From Desmodus rotundus (lineage: Eukaryota > Chordata > Mammalia > Chiroptera > Phyllostomidae): DNA of 64,000 nucleotides. Location: assembly GCF_022682495.2 (NCBI RefSeq), contig NC_071399.1, positions 4,383,342-4,447,341 of the forward strand, in the 5' to 3' direction. The stretch's first letter is position 1; each line of letters opens with the position of its first letter. Shown here in pieces: positions 35,530 to 47,215 of this stretch. Under the pieces are notes generated by a model that saw only the letters and a list, made by a program, of their open reading frames with translations, made no database searches and was not told the DNA's origin. The position numbers and the translations under genes were made by a program.

Positions 35530-36160
35530 CTTTGTAATTCTAATGAAATTCTGTTTCAGTGCTAGTTTATTCTAGAGTTTTAAAATCATAAATGGTTGTT
35601 GAATTTCATCAAATAGTTTTCTGCATGGCTTGGCACAGTCATGGTTTTCTTCCATATGATATAGTGCGTTGCTGTGAGCGATATGTAAATATTTGCATGA
35701 CATTATTTTAATATGTTTTTGCATTTGATTGGCTAACATTTTCTATAGAATTTTTGTTTCTATGTTTGGGAATATTGATTTTTTTTCCCTTCCTATAATG
35801 TCCTTGTCAGATATTGGTATAAGAGTTTAACTGATTTCATAAAATGAGTTGGGAATATTCTCTCCTCCATTTTTCAGGAAGTTTTTTTTAAAGGACTGGT
35901 ACCTTTTTTCATAAAAAAAGTTTGCTAACATTAAACAATAAAGCTGTCTGGGCATGTTTTCAGTCATGGTTATTTATAAATTCACTATCTTTAGAAAATC
36001 TAGGGTGATGAAGAGTTTGTGTTCCCTCAGGTCTGTTTTGGTCATTTGTGCCTTTTTTGACTTTGCTGTTTTTATCAAAGTTGTTAAATTTACTGCCAAA
36101 AAGTGTGCTTGTAACATTTCCTTGATATTGTCGGCATGTACGTAGGGTTTGAAGTGATGT
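35530..36160 (-). repeat. L1 ORF2 fragment, antisense
   Basis: 'ataaatggttgttgaatttc', 'atcaaatagttttctgcatg', 'gtatgttt' type spacing, 'ttggctaacattttctatag', 'tatgtttgggaatattgatt', 'ttcataaaatgagttgggaa' and 'cttttatcaaa'-like blocks match the antisense ORF2 core, which reads 'ataaatgggtgttgaattttgtcaaatgc...gcctcataaaatgagttggg...'. The final part (36060-36140) matches the downstream 'ttattggcataaagttgttca' region. Many indels; no usable frame. Confidence 0.7.
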
Positions 36161-36239
36161 ACTTTCTTTCATACCCAGTGCTAGCATCTGCAAGAGATAT
36201 GAAGACAAAACAGTCAGGCCAACAAGCCATACCCCCCTG

Positions 36240-36253
36240 CCAACACACACACA

Positions 36254-36327
<74 letters not shown>
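36240..36327. repeat. Compound (CA)n(GTCT)n(TC)n microsatellite
   Basis: About 6 CA units, about 9-10 GTCT/TGTC units, then about 18 TC units. Minus-strand frames of Arg-Glu and Asp-Arg-Gln-Thr repeats, and plus-strand Ser-Leu and Cys-Leu-Ser-Val repeats, are translations of this tract. They account for the 82-, 122- and 81-codon frames here. Confidence 0.97.
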
Positions 36328-36328
<1 letters not shown>

Positions 36329-37462
36329 GTACCCACACGGCTGAAATTATAAGAAAGTGGCCCAGGGAGAAGAAGTGTTAGGTGGAGGAAAACAATGTCC
36401 TGAGAATTCTCACAGTGTTGAATTGTTGAATCCAGGGGCCCTGTCAGAATAAAATATTTAGGGTTTTTTTTTTTTTTAACTGGAATCTTTCTAAAGCTGT
36501 ACTTTTTAGTAAGCTCTGCCCGTGGATTTTGAGATCAGCTCTAGTTGCATCGTATAAAACCAGCAGGTGCTTATACCCAATTATTTCTTTTTAGGAAAAG
36601 ATAAAATAATCACATTAAGCTTAATGCCTAATGCCAACTGCAAGTGTTAACCATCTTAGGTTTATTTGAATTTTAAAAGACGTGATCATAGAGAATGGCA
36701 TTAATTTTGAATTTTCAAGCATCAGCCAGTGAAGGAGAAGCCTATCTTCTTGAGCTCATTTAAATCGGTCCTCTTTCCTGTCTTGGATTGTTTTTGCTCT
36801 GCCACCAGGTAACACCAATGTACAGCCAGCCAGCAAGCCTTATCTACTCCCTTTAACGCGGAGGCCCGGCATTTGGGACTTATAAAACTTCCTCTGGGGT
36901 ATAACTAGGGCCACTTATTTGCAGATTTGATTATTAATTAAATCATGTGTTAAATTTCAAGACATCACATATTGGGATGCAATAATCTAATATATAGTGA
37001 AGCCTATTTATCTAATTTTTAAGAGCTAAACTTCAAGATGTAAATTGCTAAAATTGGAAGCTCCTGCACCAGGTGTACGTTCCCCTTTTGGTAAATGATC
37101 ACGATAGAGCTGTTCGGATGCCCAGTGGTTTGGCTTTGTTGCTGTTATTTTAAGTTTTCTGTAGAAGTGTGTGTGGTAGAGTCATCTCTTTGTTTTGTAG
37201 GTAACTACCCATGGCATAATTTCCTGCTGGACTCTAGCTAATTTTTTTTTTGGAGGGCAATATATATGATTTGTGTTGATGGAAAAACATATAGTCTAAG
37301 TTAGCTGTATCTTTTTCATAATGGCAGAAAATTTATATCTACATTTATTACTTAAAAATTCCAGCAAACTTTGTGTGTAAGCATGTTTACGTTGTGTGAG
37401 TGTGTGTGTGTGTGTTTGTGGGTCCTTTAATTGGACCTTTTTCTATTTTACCTATTTAAACA
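36328..37462. other. No gene recognised; AT-rich unique-looking sequence
   Basis: 36,720-37,060 is complex and repeat-free, with TAATTA-like cores ('gattattaattaaatcatg') and no open frame. It resembles the candidate regulatory stretches at 29-32 kb. A (TG)n microsatellite lies at 37399-37418. Confidence 0.35.
37399..37418. repeat. (TG)n microsatellite
   Basis: About nine TG units with one interruption, followed by 'tttgtgggtcc'. Confidence 0.85.
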
Positions 37463-38179
37463 TATGAGGCCTTTCCAGAGAAAGTGCAGCCATTGTTAAT
37501 ATAACAGGAGTGGTTTGTATGACATTGATGTAACCTGGCAGCCAAGGAGAGTGGACTGGAATGTGCATGCGTGAACAATGATGACTTCACTGTACTAGTC
37601 AGTGCGGGCCATAGACATGGTTGAATGTGAATGGGTACTTTGTGGCCATTGCATTCAAAATGAGGAAGTACAGCAATGAATCTGCATAAAATTTTGCATT
37701 AAGCCGAACATTCTTCCACAGAAACTATTTGGATGATGCAGAAGGCCACAGCTATGGGCACCTGGTAATTGGCAGCTTCATCATGACAACATGCCTGCTC
37801 ATGTATCATGTCTTGGGCAGAGGTTTTGGTGAAACATCAAATCAGCAGGTACTCAGTCCCTCCACAGCCCAGATTTGGTGCCCTGCTACTTCTAGCTTTT
37901 CTCAAAGCTAAAATCACTTTTGAAAGGGATGAGATTTCAGACTGTTGATGAGAATGAGGAAAATACAACATGGCAGCTGGTGGAGAGTCCAGCAAAGGAT
38001 TTTGCAGAGTGTTCTGAACAGACACTCTGGGATGCTGGGAAAACTGCGTGAAGTCCCAAGTTGCCTACTTGGAAGGGGACTGAGGTGTCATTGTCCCGTG
38101 TACAGTGTTTCCTGTATTTTCAATAAATGTCTCTATTTTTCAAATTCCATGGCTGGATACTCTCTGGACAGACCTCATA
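37463..38179 (+). mobile_element. Mariner DNA transposon with paired TIRs and TA duplication, internally deleted
   Basis: The left end 'tatgaggcctttccagagaa' (37463) is mirrored by the right end, whose reverse complement is 'tatgaggtctgtccagagag' (ending 38179). The inverted repeats are about 28 bp and both edges carry the TA target duplication; the element proper is 37465-38177. At 713 bp it is roughly half of a complete mariner. An N-terminal piece (about 37670-37720, 'IKFCIK' type) is joined directly to the catalytic region, so the middle of the transposase is deleted. The 60-codon frame 37729-37911 lies in a different phase from the transposase. Confidence 0.92.
37650..38100 (+). pseudogene. 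Mariner transposase, deleted and catalytically dead
   Basis: The frame through 37779 reads 'LHHDNMPAH', the family's second catalytic motif; the Asp codon is 37785-37787. In the same frame 'SPDLVPCYF' follows, where the family has 'SPDLAPCDF': the third catalytic Asp is replaced by Tyr (codon 37887-37889), 34 codons after the second. A TGA stop lies between them. Further down, 'FQTVDENEENTTWQL'-type sequence (about 37935-37980) and the 'ESPAKDFAECSE' block follow the family order of C-terminal segments. No functional enzyme can be made. Confidence 0.85.
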
Positions 38180-39824
38180 CATACTTTCTGGCATTGTTTA
38201 TTCTGCCTACTAGGTTCCAGCATTTTGAAAGACCCACGACTACAAATTAAATAAAATAAGACAAGAAAGACAAAGAAGACAGAAATTTAATTTTGAAAAT
38301 TCTGATTTTATAAAATTTCTAACACACTGAGTTGCTTATGAGATAATGAGCTTAGCGACACAAGGCATAATCTGTTGATGCTCACATTGGGAATCCGTTC
38401 ATTTTCCCATTACTGCCCTTGAGACCGTCAAATTTAAATGAATGTCCCTCAGAGATTATTATACATAGCTGTTTAAAATGATTCCTTGCTCCCTGGATTA
38501 AAATTCTCTCTGGTTCTCTCAACAGGCAGTGAATTAGATTTAAAAATAAATATTACAGCTTCCCTCAACACTCAACCCTTCCTTGTACAGCTTATTTGAA
38601 AAATCAAAGGAAATGGTTTGTATATCTCAAATGACTCCCTACTTATACATAGGTAGTGATGTGCTTTTCAATTTTGGGGTATATTTGTCATTTGTTTTCA
38701 GTCAGTTCCCCGGGCAAATTCAGATGGTGGTGGTTGTGACTTGGGTGGCTCCATGTTCCAGACCTGCAGGGCCCATGCTGACAGTTCCTAAGACACTGTG
38801 TAGATTTGGGCAGCCACTGCCTCCCTCTCGGGGCTCCTGCTGAAGCCGGGGAGGCTGTGTCCGGTCGTTCAGGTCCCATGTCGTCCTCACACTACAGGCT
38901 TTGAAAACATCTCTCCCTCAACTTTGTTTTCCAGGAACCTGAGCTAACAGGAAAATGTAAAATGTTTCTACATCATTCAGAGGTGATTCAGTTGAATGCA
39001 GTCAGCTAAACAACCCAAGCATATTGGATTCTGTGACTCCCTGGCCAGCTTCATGTTTAGGTTCACCAAACAAAACGTGAAGTTAAAGGACTTCTGTCCC
39101 CACACACATACCCAGTATCACCCTTGGTGGTCCCTTACTTAAAGCACCGAGGATGGAGGAGGTGGGCAGAGGTTCATATCATCAGAATCCTCTGTTTACA
39201 TTTGTAGACAAAAATTCACTTGTTTTCTTTTTTAAAACTTTCGCCTACTACAGTACTTTGTCAACTACAGTTTGAGAAACTTATGCATCATAAAATCAAT
39301 TTATTACACTGGAAACACATTAAAAAAATGAAACATAATGAAGCCAAATTATAGTGGCATAAAATAAATACAGCAGAAAAGGTGGAAATGCATCATACGC
39401 AGAAAGAGTCAAGGTTTGGTGAACTTTCATTTTAATCACATGTGCTCATGCAACTCACACATAAATTACTGTGTACTGGGAAAATACACTTTTTGCATAT
39501 GAAATAGAGTCAAGAGTTGAAAGTCACTGGTTTATTACATAATGATAAATCGTTATATTATATACTAAACTAGTGGTTTAATGTCCTGAGCATACATTGA
39601 TTTGCCTACTATATTAGCAATCTTGGGATTATTTACCCATAGCCTCAGAAATGCACCAAGTTGTATATATAAGAGATCGGTCTCGTTCTTAGCGCTAACC
39701 CTAAGCTGCAATCTTAAATAGTTCACATTAAAAACTAGCCAGGCAACCTCTTTAAATCCTGCTACCTGACAGCCTAGCAGGGTGCCTGGAGTAAGCCCCA
39801 TGTTTGTGTCAATGTTCTTTCAAA
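38180..39824. other. No gene recognised
   Basis: AT-rich except for a GC-richer stretch at about 38,730-38,900 with overlapping 86- and 63-codon frames on opposite strands. No repeat I can name. Confidence 0.4.
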
Positions 39825-40465
39825 AGTATTGATTGACAATATCCTCTATGCTAGGCACTGACTCAGCTACTGGGGATATAGCTGTGAACAAGTTACTGAA
39901 TTGGTATTCCAGTGGAGAAGACAGGCAATGAATAAATACCAACAAAGCCAATTTGGATGTATGGGGTAATATAATTATAAAGGTAAAACATAAATATAAT
40001 GTAAAGGAAAGTAATAGAAATAAAGACCATGACCCTGTGCAAGTATTTTAGAGAGGATAACTCTGAATGCTCCTCTGCAGAGGTGACATGAATGGGGAAG
40101 TATAGTACCAGACATTAAAAAAACGTGCAGAGAGTGAGGTGGAGGTGGACTTGGCGTACTTAGGGTACAGTGGAAAAGCCACTGTGGCTGAGATCGTGAG
40201 AATGACGATGGGGTTGTTATACAGATAAAAAAATTAAGGAGAACCAGAGCAAGTATGGTTTTCTATAACTTGATAAGAATTGTGGATATTGTGTTGCGAG
40301 CAATGGGAAGATTTTGGAGATTTTGAACAGGATAGTGATGTGGTCTGCAAATGTAAAAGGCCTTTGGGACTGTGTGGGGAACAGGCCATACATAGGAGGG
40401 CAAGAGGCGGAACAGGAAGACTCGTAAGGAATCCCCGTAAACTGTCCCGTAGCACTTTCGGAAGT
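39825..40465 (-). repeat. L2-like old LINE relic, antisense (left part)
   Basis: The order is 'tatgctaggcactgactcag', 'ctactggggatatagctgtg', 'aacaagttactgaattggta', 'ttccagtggagaagacaggc', 'aatgaataaat', 'tcctctgcagaggtgacatg', 'gtggctgagatcgtgag', 'atgggaagattttggagatt' and 'ttgaacaggatagtgatgtg'. It corresponds to the antisense LINE-2-like series 'aggcactg...ggggatacagcagtgaacaa...agacaataaacaa...gaggtgacatttgagc...ggaagccattggagggttttgagcaggggagtgacatg'. Same family as 24735-25235, and better preserved. Confidence 0.6.
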
Positions 40466-40595
40466 GTCAGCTAGAAGCTGCAGAGGTTGGGGGAAGTTCT
40501 AGACTTGGCCTCTGTTTTGCAGGTTGGGCTCACAGAACTGTTAATACTTGAAGTGGGATGAAGGTCAAATCTGTAATCCATTTTGAGCAGATTCT

Positions 40596-40860
40596 TGCAT
40601 ATTGATTGTGATGGGTTCAAGTTCCATCCTTTTGCACGTGCCTGCCCAGTTTCCCCAGCCTCATTTATTGAGGAGACTGTCTTTTCCTCATTTTATATTG
40701 TCTCCTATCTTATAAATGAATTGACCACATAATGCTTGGGTTTATTCCTGAGCTCTCTATTCTGTTCCATTGATCTATGTGTCTGTCCTATTCTAATGCT
40801 GTGAGTGTTTTAATAATTATAGCTTTATAGTACTTTCATGATTTAAAACAAAATGAATTC
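40596..40860 (-). repeat. L1 ORF2 fragment, antisense, inside an older LINE relic
   Basis: 'ttccatccttttgcacgtgc', 'tgcccagtttccccagcctc', 'atttattgaggagactgtct', 'tttcctcattttatattgtc', 'gggtttattcctgagctctc', 'tattctgttccattgatcta', 'tgtgtctgtcctattctaat' and 'taattatagctttatagta' match antisense L1 ORF2 almost block for block. Broken frame. It lies between two parts of the L2-like element, so it probably inserted into it. Confidence 0.85.
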
Positions 40861-41089
40861 ACATGTGTAAAAGTGTTCTCAACAGTGTATTTCACAAAGT
40901 GGGTGCTACACAGTTTAGCTACTTATTAGCTATTTGTAGGAAACTAGTAAGAGAGAGAAGAGAGCCAGGACATGAACCCAACAAAAGAACACCGTAATTT
41001 TCACTACAAATGGAAGGTGGGGAGATAGAAAACAATTAGTTGAATAAAGGATTTTTTTTGGGGGGGGGAGGGAGATGGACAGGGTTTGA
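40861..41089. other. Short unassigned stretch next to the L1 fragment
   Basis: AT-rich, ending in a T8-G9 homopolymer pair at about 41052-41069. It may be part of the L1 insertion or of the older host element. Confidence 0.4.
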
Positions 41090-41650
41090 TTGAAGACTGT
41101 ATGGAGGAATGGTGAGGGAAATGCAAAGTCAAGGGGTATTCAGAGGCTTTGTTCTTTTCCTTAAATTACCACGGTACACTGGTGCTATTTCCTAGTTGGG
41201 TAATACTTGGAAAAGAACAGATTTGAGACATTTGGGTGTGGAGCAAGGGCACATATACTGTTTTCTGAGCATATTAATGTTCAGAGCCGTTTTGGATGGC
41301 AATGCAGAAATAGCAAGTATGAAGGGAAACATGTTAGTGGGCAGTTTGGAGAACGGTCCAGAAAACGGAATGGCCAGGACAGAGCCTGGCGCTATGTTCA
41401 GAGAGGGCAGCTAGGAGGATAAGAGAAAACCCATTTCCTGAAAGTCCCATGAGAAGTGTTCCCAGAAGACCAAGCCGTCCATTGCACTGAGTGCAACCGA
41501 GAGGTCAGAGAACAGAGAAGAGGCAGTTAGATGTGGGCAAATCGGAGGTCGTTCCTACTCTCAAGGACCACCGTGACAAGAGAGGCTTGACCAACGTGGA
41601 TTGTGGAGCAAATGGGGATCGAGCAGGTGGACATAGCATTATAAACCCCA
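41090..41650 (-). repeat. L2-like old LINE relic, antisense (right part)
   Basis: 'gtcaaggggtattcagaggc', 'gatttgagacatttgggtgt', 'gacagagcctggcgctatg', 'gagaaaacccatttcctgaa', 'cgtccattgcactgagtgca' and 'accgagaggtcagagaacag' continue the same widespread antisense repeat, whose later segments read 'gtcaaggatgactccaagg...tttgagatgcctatt...gactgagccctggggcactcc...tgtcaaatgctgctgagaggtcaagtaagatgag'. Overlapping 71- and 72-codon frames here are chance. Confidence 0.5.
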
Positions 41651-42639
41651 TCTTTGTTTTGGTCAAATGTGAAAAAGACATGCTTATGTTTCTAAAATTT
41701 ATCCTATTCCCTTCAGGCTACTAACACCTTCCTCTATTTTCTTCCACCAAGGTAATTTTAAAGTAAGTTGTTTTTCTTTACTCACCTCCACTTTGGCAAT
41801 TTGATGTTTTCCTGATTGGCCTATGGAAATTGCTCTCTTAGGGCCCAGAACATCTTTTCCCACAGGCTTTTACTTCATGTATTTATTGCCCTTGACATGT
41901 CAGGAGTACTTTACACTTATTAAAGACCTCTCCTACTGTATTTTCCTCCAGCATTTTTGACCTTGCTACAGTGGTTCCTCCCAGCTCACTAACGACTGCT
42001 TCACATTCTCACTTAGTATTGGATTTCCCATCCAGGTGGAAGACACAGTCACCCAGAGCAGCTGCTCCCAAAATATTTTCTTTCAGGTTAACTCAAAACT
42101 TGCTTAAGATCCCAACTGTGACTTGAAAATGGTAAGGGTACAAAGTCATTTCTTGCTAGGAGTACTTGACCCCGCTGCATCATCTGGGGGGTCTTCTGAT
42201 ATCTAACACCTGCTCCTGAGCGCATGCTCCTGGGTCCATTTACTGTTCACATTGCTGTCCTTGCTCCTGGTGTCCTTTCACACCGCATTGACCTTTGACA
42301 CTGCACCAGCTGGTCCCTGCTACAGTGATGACACCGCAGCCTGGTTCTTGGACCAGCAGAACGTCCACCAGGGATGCTCCCTTGGTGCTCTGCTCAAACT
42401 GGCCCACCCTGCTGTGGGGGTCTCAGGCCCCAGATGCTTTCAGCCGTACAAGGCCTCACTTCCCCGGGGATCCTACTCTCGCCCTGGGTGTTTCCATATC
42501 TGTCTGCTGGAAAAGCTAAACATGGGAACTCTCTCCAGTCCTGAGGATGTGTGTTTTTCTGGAGTCCATCAACTGTGATTATGATTCCTGAACTCAAAGG
42601 GTTCTTTTATTCCCTTCCTTAGAAATGTTATGATTTTCT
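41651..42639. other. No gene recognised
   Basis: The 108-codon plus frame at 42252-42578 starts with a hydrophobic stretch, but it has overlapping alternatives (74 codons plus, 67 codons minus) and no recognisable family. C/T-rich composition suggests a decayed LTR or LINE, not identified. Confidence 0.35.
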
Positions 42640-42825
42640 TTATTAAAGAGGGTCCCAGAATTTTAAAAAGCACTTCTCAAAGGATTATTACAAAGGAAGA
42701 TTCTCTGGTTTCCTGGTCAGCAATTCTGCCACACTGGGTCTCAGGCATTGTGCATTCGAGTGAGTTCTCTAGAGTTAGATGCCTGTTGTCTAAGGACCAA
42801 ATTTTGAGAAATGCTGCTAGAGACA
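42640..42825 (+). repeat. MER5A-like hAT non-autonomous element
   Basis: The right half reads 'ggtcagcaattctgccacac' and then 'tgcctgttgtctaaggacca', 'aattttgagaaatgctgcta'. This resembles the MER5A end 'gatgctgctggtccggggaccacactttgagaaccactg'. The left half is poorly matched and the 5' end is a guess. Old, non-autonomous Charlie-type (hAT) relic. Confidence 0.5.
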
Positions 42826-45800
42826 CACAACGGCATTGTTCTCTCTGAGGATAAGGATTTAATGAAATCTTAAAACACCAAAGCAGTTTACTTCTTTCTG
42901 GGAGAGGAGGGTAAAGAGGAAAATCGTATGCTTCACAGGTGAGGCGCTTGGAGGAAACAACGAGATTCCAAGGTACCCTTCTTGCTAAAGCAGCATATTA
43001 AACAAACCACAGGTTACATCTTTCGGAGGACACACCAGTGGCTTCACATTCAGCAAGGAACCCTTTTCCACAAAGATAAGCGTATTGATTTGTTATGAAT
43101 GTTCCCCAATATGACATAAAGCAAGGTCAAGTGAGGCCAAGTTTCTCTGCATTAGGCCCAGAACCATCCTCTCCTTTCTGACATAAATGGTCAGTGGAAG
43201 GTAACCTCTACCTGCCTTCCCCTGACCTGTCAACCCTGTGATGCTGGCTCTGTGCTTCTGGCCTTGACCCACAACCCCATTCTTCACTTCCCTTCCTTGT
43301 GCCCTTCCTGGTGGAAACTGGCTCCTTCAGCAAAACCTCTAACATATTAGCTGGCTCGTTGGATGTTCTGTCTCCCCTTGCCTTGCCTTTTTGATCACCT
43401 GGGTCCTGGTCCTCTTTGAGAAAACCGCTTCCCCTGTAGTCCTCTCAAGTGAGCTGTTTATTCTCTAAACGAAACGCTGTCTAGCTCAGGGTCGGGAGCT
43501 GGGATTGTCCATGACTGAGTTCTCCTAGTTGTCCCATCTAGGCCGTCAACAACCTCCTCCTACTTTCACAACGCTTGTCTCTTTGAGACCATGTCCAGGA
43601 CCTCGCTCTAGGTTTGCATACTCTTAAAGCCACCCACTTCTAGATTTTTCCTCTCACTTTTCTGAAATAGTGACTTCCAGGGTGGCTGTATCTCCCATGG
43701 TCTTTGTATCTTTAACTTCCCCAATCATGTGGGTGTTCTTTGTAGACTTTTTCCTTGGTTTCTTTTCAGACATAGGTACAGGTGACCACTCCTTCCTTTG
43801 GGGAATCCACTTCTCCAGGAAACAGGCCTGTTTCTTACACATTATTCTAAGTTAACCACACTTGGGATTGATATCTAAATTTTAGAGCTAAAGAGAAAAA
43901 GTAAAAGAAAACTCCCCCCCAAAAGAACCCCCCCCCCCAAACTCAGCTAAGTAGTTTCTGCTCATAGTGCTGGTAAGGGGCATATCAGTAATTTAAACAT
44001 ATAACTAGGCGTTAATCAGTACATTGTGTGGTTTCCTTGTTTTGGAGGAGATCCCAGTTGAGCGTCATATAGTTAGAAGGCTGAGACGACCCATGATGCT
44101 GAGAACCGGAAATAGCAGTAGGATGCAGAAAGAAGTCAGTGTTTCAGAAAAGCGACCCTCACACCCTCTCTGTGGCTGTCACTGCCCCTCAAGTGAGACT
44201 CTTCTTTCCCGAAACTTTAATCAGACCAGAAATAATTACTTTTTAACAGAATAAACAAATCAAAAGGGACAGGTACAAAAAATAACTTTCCATTAATGAA
44301 GTTCAACTCCTTATTTCAGTTACTTCCCTACAGCCAACCAGTGCTTCTGGTCCTCGTTTCTCAGTGTTGTCTTCATCTTTCCTGACTTCCCCAGGAAAAA
44401 GACATCCCACATTATCTGTCTGCTCTGTGACTCCTTTTGGAAAATATGACCTTGACTTCTGGAAGGACCTTAACTCAAAATGATCACATCATAACCAAGG
44501 TAGTCTCCATACAGGATTGCTAGTCACCCAATCACCTTTACTGATGTTTAGGTCGTGATCCTCTTAATTAAATGACATAATAGATATACTTTGCCTTTGC
44601 CTTTTTAATTTCCAATTGTTCAAATTATGTTTCTTTTTTCAGTGCAAGAAAATATTAATTAGGTCAATTAAGAACAGAAATTTGGCCCTATGCTGAGGAG
44701 AAACTTACCGAATAGTAACTTACTTAGTGCCCTTGCGAATACAGCTTTCTAACACACCAGGGAGTGCATTAGACTCTGTGATAATTTGGATTATTAGGTA
44801 TTTAAAAAATAAAACCTCAGCTAGAATTGCACTTTTAATACAAACAACATTCCATTATGTTGTCAGCTCCCTAAGGAGAGTCACCCCTTCTTTACTGGAA
44901 GTACCTTTTCCATTTGGAGTTGATGTTCAGAAAAAAAGAATTCTAGGTAATACAGAGTAATGATGATAATAGTGTCATCAGAGGAAAGGGAACTATCTCT
45001 ATGTAAAAATGAGGTGAGAGGTGAGTGGTTTGCCTGAAACGCTGATGCTAGGAGGAATTGCATTTGAATGGGTGAAGTGTATTTGGTTATTTCCTTGTTG
45101 AGACCAACCGTGGTGCAGGAGCACTCCCGCAATAAGACAGGCGCACACAGATATTCGTCATTCAGATAACAGTCCGTTCCAATAGAAGGTTTATTTTAAT
45201 TTCCTTATGTTGCCATTGTAGGGATTTGGTTAAGTGCAAGATCTAGTGATGGAGACAATATAGAATGATAGAAAATGTATATTTTTCTCTCATTATTCTT
45301 ATCTTTTTATATAAGCAGGGAGATAAAATACAATCGCATATAAGAAAAGGAAATTGACTTTTCCCTACTTTTAATTCGGCATCAAAAGCGTCTTCATCAT
45401 AAAGCCCACCCTGGCTGTGCAATTTGACACCCGCTTGCAAATCCTTATCAGCTGTATTTTTCTTATCTCTGGGTCCCTGGCTCTTACTAGCAAAGCCATA
45501 CTCTCTCCCTTAAAGTTGCTTATAAATATACGTTAGTTGAGTGTTGATTTTCTTTCCCCAATCTCTATTATAAAAGCACCACATAAATCAAAAGTATGAT
45601 TGTTTGGCCATCTGAGTGTTCTTTCCATTTTCTGCAAATTAAAAAGAAAACATTACATGCAGAGAGAAATTCAAACCTCCCCCCAGTGTTTCAGAGAGAA
45701 TGAAAACGAATCCATGGGAAGAAAACCTGAATACATCGGTAGTTCTATTAAAATAACTCGCAGCCATTTAAGCTGAGTTTTACCTTTTTACACAAGCTTT

Positions 45801-45839
45801 TCTCTCTAAATCTCAAGGAAGCCCCTGATACACCCTGTG
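42826..45839. other. About 3 kb with no recognised gene or repeat
   Basis: Short overlapping frames only (60-83 codons). Two C-runs occur at about 43914-43938. 43,330-43,860 is pyrimidine-rich. A stretch at about 45,130-45,640 is AT-rich and complex. Nothing can be named. Confidence 0.4.
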
Positions 45840-45990
45840 AGTAAAGAGAGAGGGGGGGGTAGTATTGCCATTTCCTTAGAGGGCCGCAAAGCCCAGGCCT
45901 GTTGAGGTCAGTGACTATGGCCACACAGCTGGCACACAGCGAACAACCTAGGTCGTCCTATTCCAAAGCCAGGTGCAATGCTTATTAACC
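45840..45990 (-). repeat. MIR relic, antisense
   Basis: 'gtagtattgccatttcctta', 'gaggtcagtgactatggcca', 'cacagctggcacacagcgaa', 'cctaggtcgtcctattccaa' and 'agccaggtgcaatgc' match antisense MIR: 'gtactattatccccatttta...gaggttaagtgacttgcccaaggtcacacagctagtaagtgg...aacccaggtctgtctgactccaaagcccatgc'. Confidence 0.7.
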
Positions 45991-47027
45991 ACAGCAGCCA
46001 CCTCACCATCTCCATTTGGGAGAATTGAAAATAATTGATTACAGTAGCTGACATACACATGAAAATCTAATTTTGCATGTTTTCCCACCATTAAAAATAA
46101 ACAGTAAGATACATTTACCCTTCCAGGGGCTATTTTGGGGTTGAGGAATTTTAAGCAAACAAGGAACCTCAAAGGTATGATACCAGGAACTGCTGGGTGA
46201 CTTTTGCCACAAGCAGCAGTTTGGCAGGTGAGAACAAGTCTCAGTGAGACTGTCTTATTAAAAAATAGGGCCCGTTAATGAACCCAGTTATATCCGGACT
46301 GGTTCTGCACATATGCATGAATTGTATTGGCTGTTGGTGGCTATTACTTTACTTGGGACTGATAACCAAACACTGATTTCATATAAACACTAAAAGAATT
46401 ATAACCACTAGTCATGGTGATTGATTCAGAAAGTCTTAGAAGTACCATGGATGTTTCACCCAAGCGATGTTAATGACCTTGACCTCATTCAGTAAGGTGT
46501 TTCTCTAAGTAGTTCAAGATAAAGCCTTTTTTATTATCCTCAATCTGCTTAGGACAGGAATTCATTTTCCATCCATGAGTTTCTGGAGATTCAAATTCAG
46601 TCAGGGAATTACAGATTGGATTTCTATGATCACCGAGAAAATAGGCATTAAAAGGTAAATAAGAAGTCTGTTAATTCCCAGTAAACACATCTTCTGGGCT
46701 TTAGAATCAATAGTACCTGGAGGGGGGAGGGTAGTGGTCCAAGGGGTCCAGGTCGTTTCTTGACACTATTGAATCTTAACAAAAGAAAAATTCTTCATTT
46801 TGACACGTGGTTTTAGAATAAGTGGTAACACTAGACTCATATCAGCTGAGTCAGTCTTTCCAAATCCGCTGTTTCCAACCTCACTGTGTGGCTTTCTGAC
46901 CCTCTCCGGTCCATGCTCACTAGATACTGACTGCCTCGCATCGTTCAGGAGCCGGGGTTTAGTCGCCTTGACTGAGCATCCCATGCCCCTTGCATTTTTA
47001 AGGACCTGTAGGGATGTCGGGTAAAGC
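45991..47027. other. No gene recognised
   Basis: AT-rich; overlapping 72-74-codon frames on both strands at about 46,770-47,020 show no features. No repeat named. Confidence 0.4.
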
Positions 47028-47215
47028 AGTGGCTCTCAAACGAGCATAGACCAGAGTTGCTGGACCGGCTCGTGTAGACGGAGTCTGCATCCCTCCACTC
47101 CCAGAGTCTCCGATTCAGTAGATCTGGAACAGGGCTGAAAATTTACATCCCTGCCATCTTCCTGCATGATCTCCACGGTGCCGGTCCAGAGTCCACTCTT
47201 GGATAATAACCACAG
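47028..47215 (+). mobile_element. MER5A-like hAT-Charlie non-autonomous transposon
   Basis: It starts 'cagtggctctcaaacgagca' and continues 'ttgctggaccggctcg', 'cagagtctccgattcagtag', 'atctggaacagggctgaaaa', 'tttacatccctgcc' and 'ggtgccggtccagagtccac'. MER5A reads 'cagtggttctcaaactttagc...ttgctgggcccc...cagagtttctgattcagtaggtctggggtggggcctgagaatttgcatttcta...ctgctggtccggggaccac'. The 5' terminal inverted repeat is clear; the 3' terminus is eroded. It encodes nothing. Confidence 0.85.

Noticed and set aside
35960..36381. Peptides of Arg-Glu, Asp-Arg-Gln-Thr and Ser-Leu repeats
   Set aside because: Products of the CA/GTCT/TC microsatellite read in several frames.
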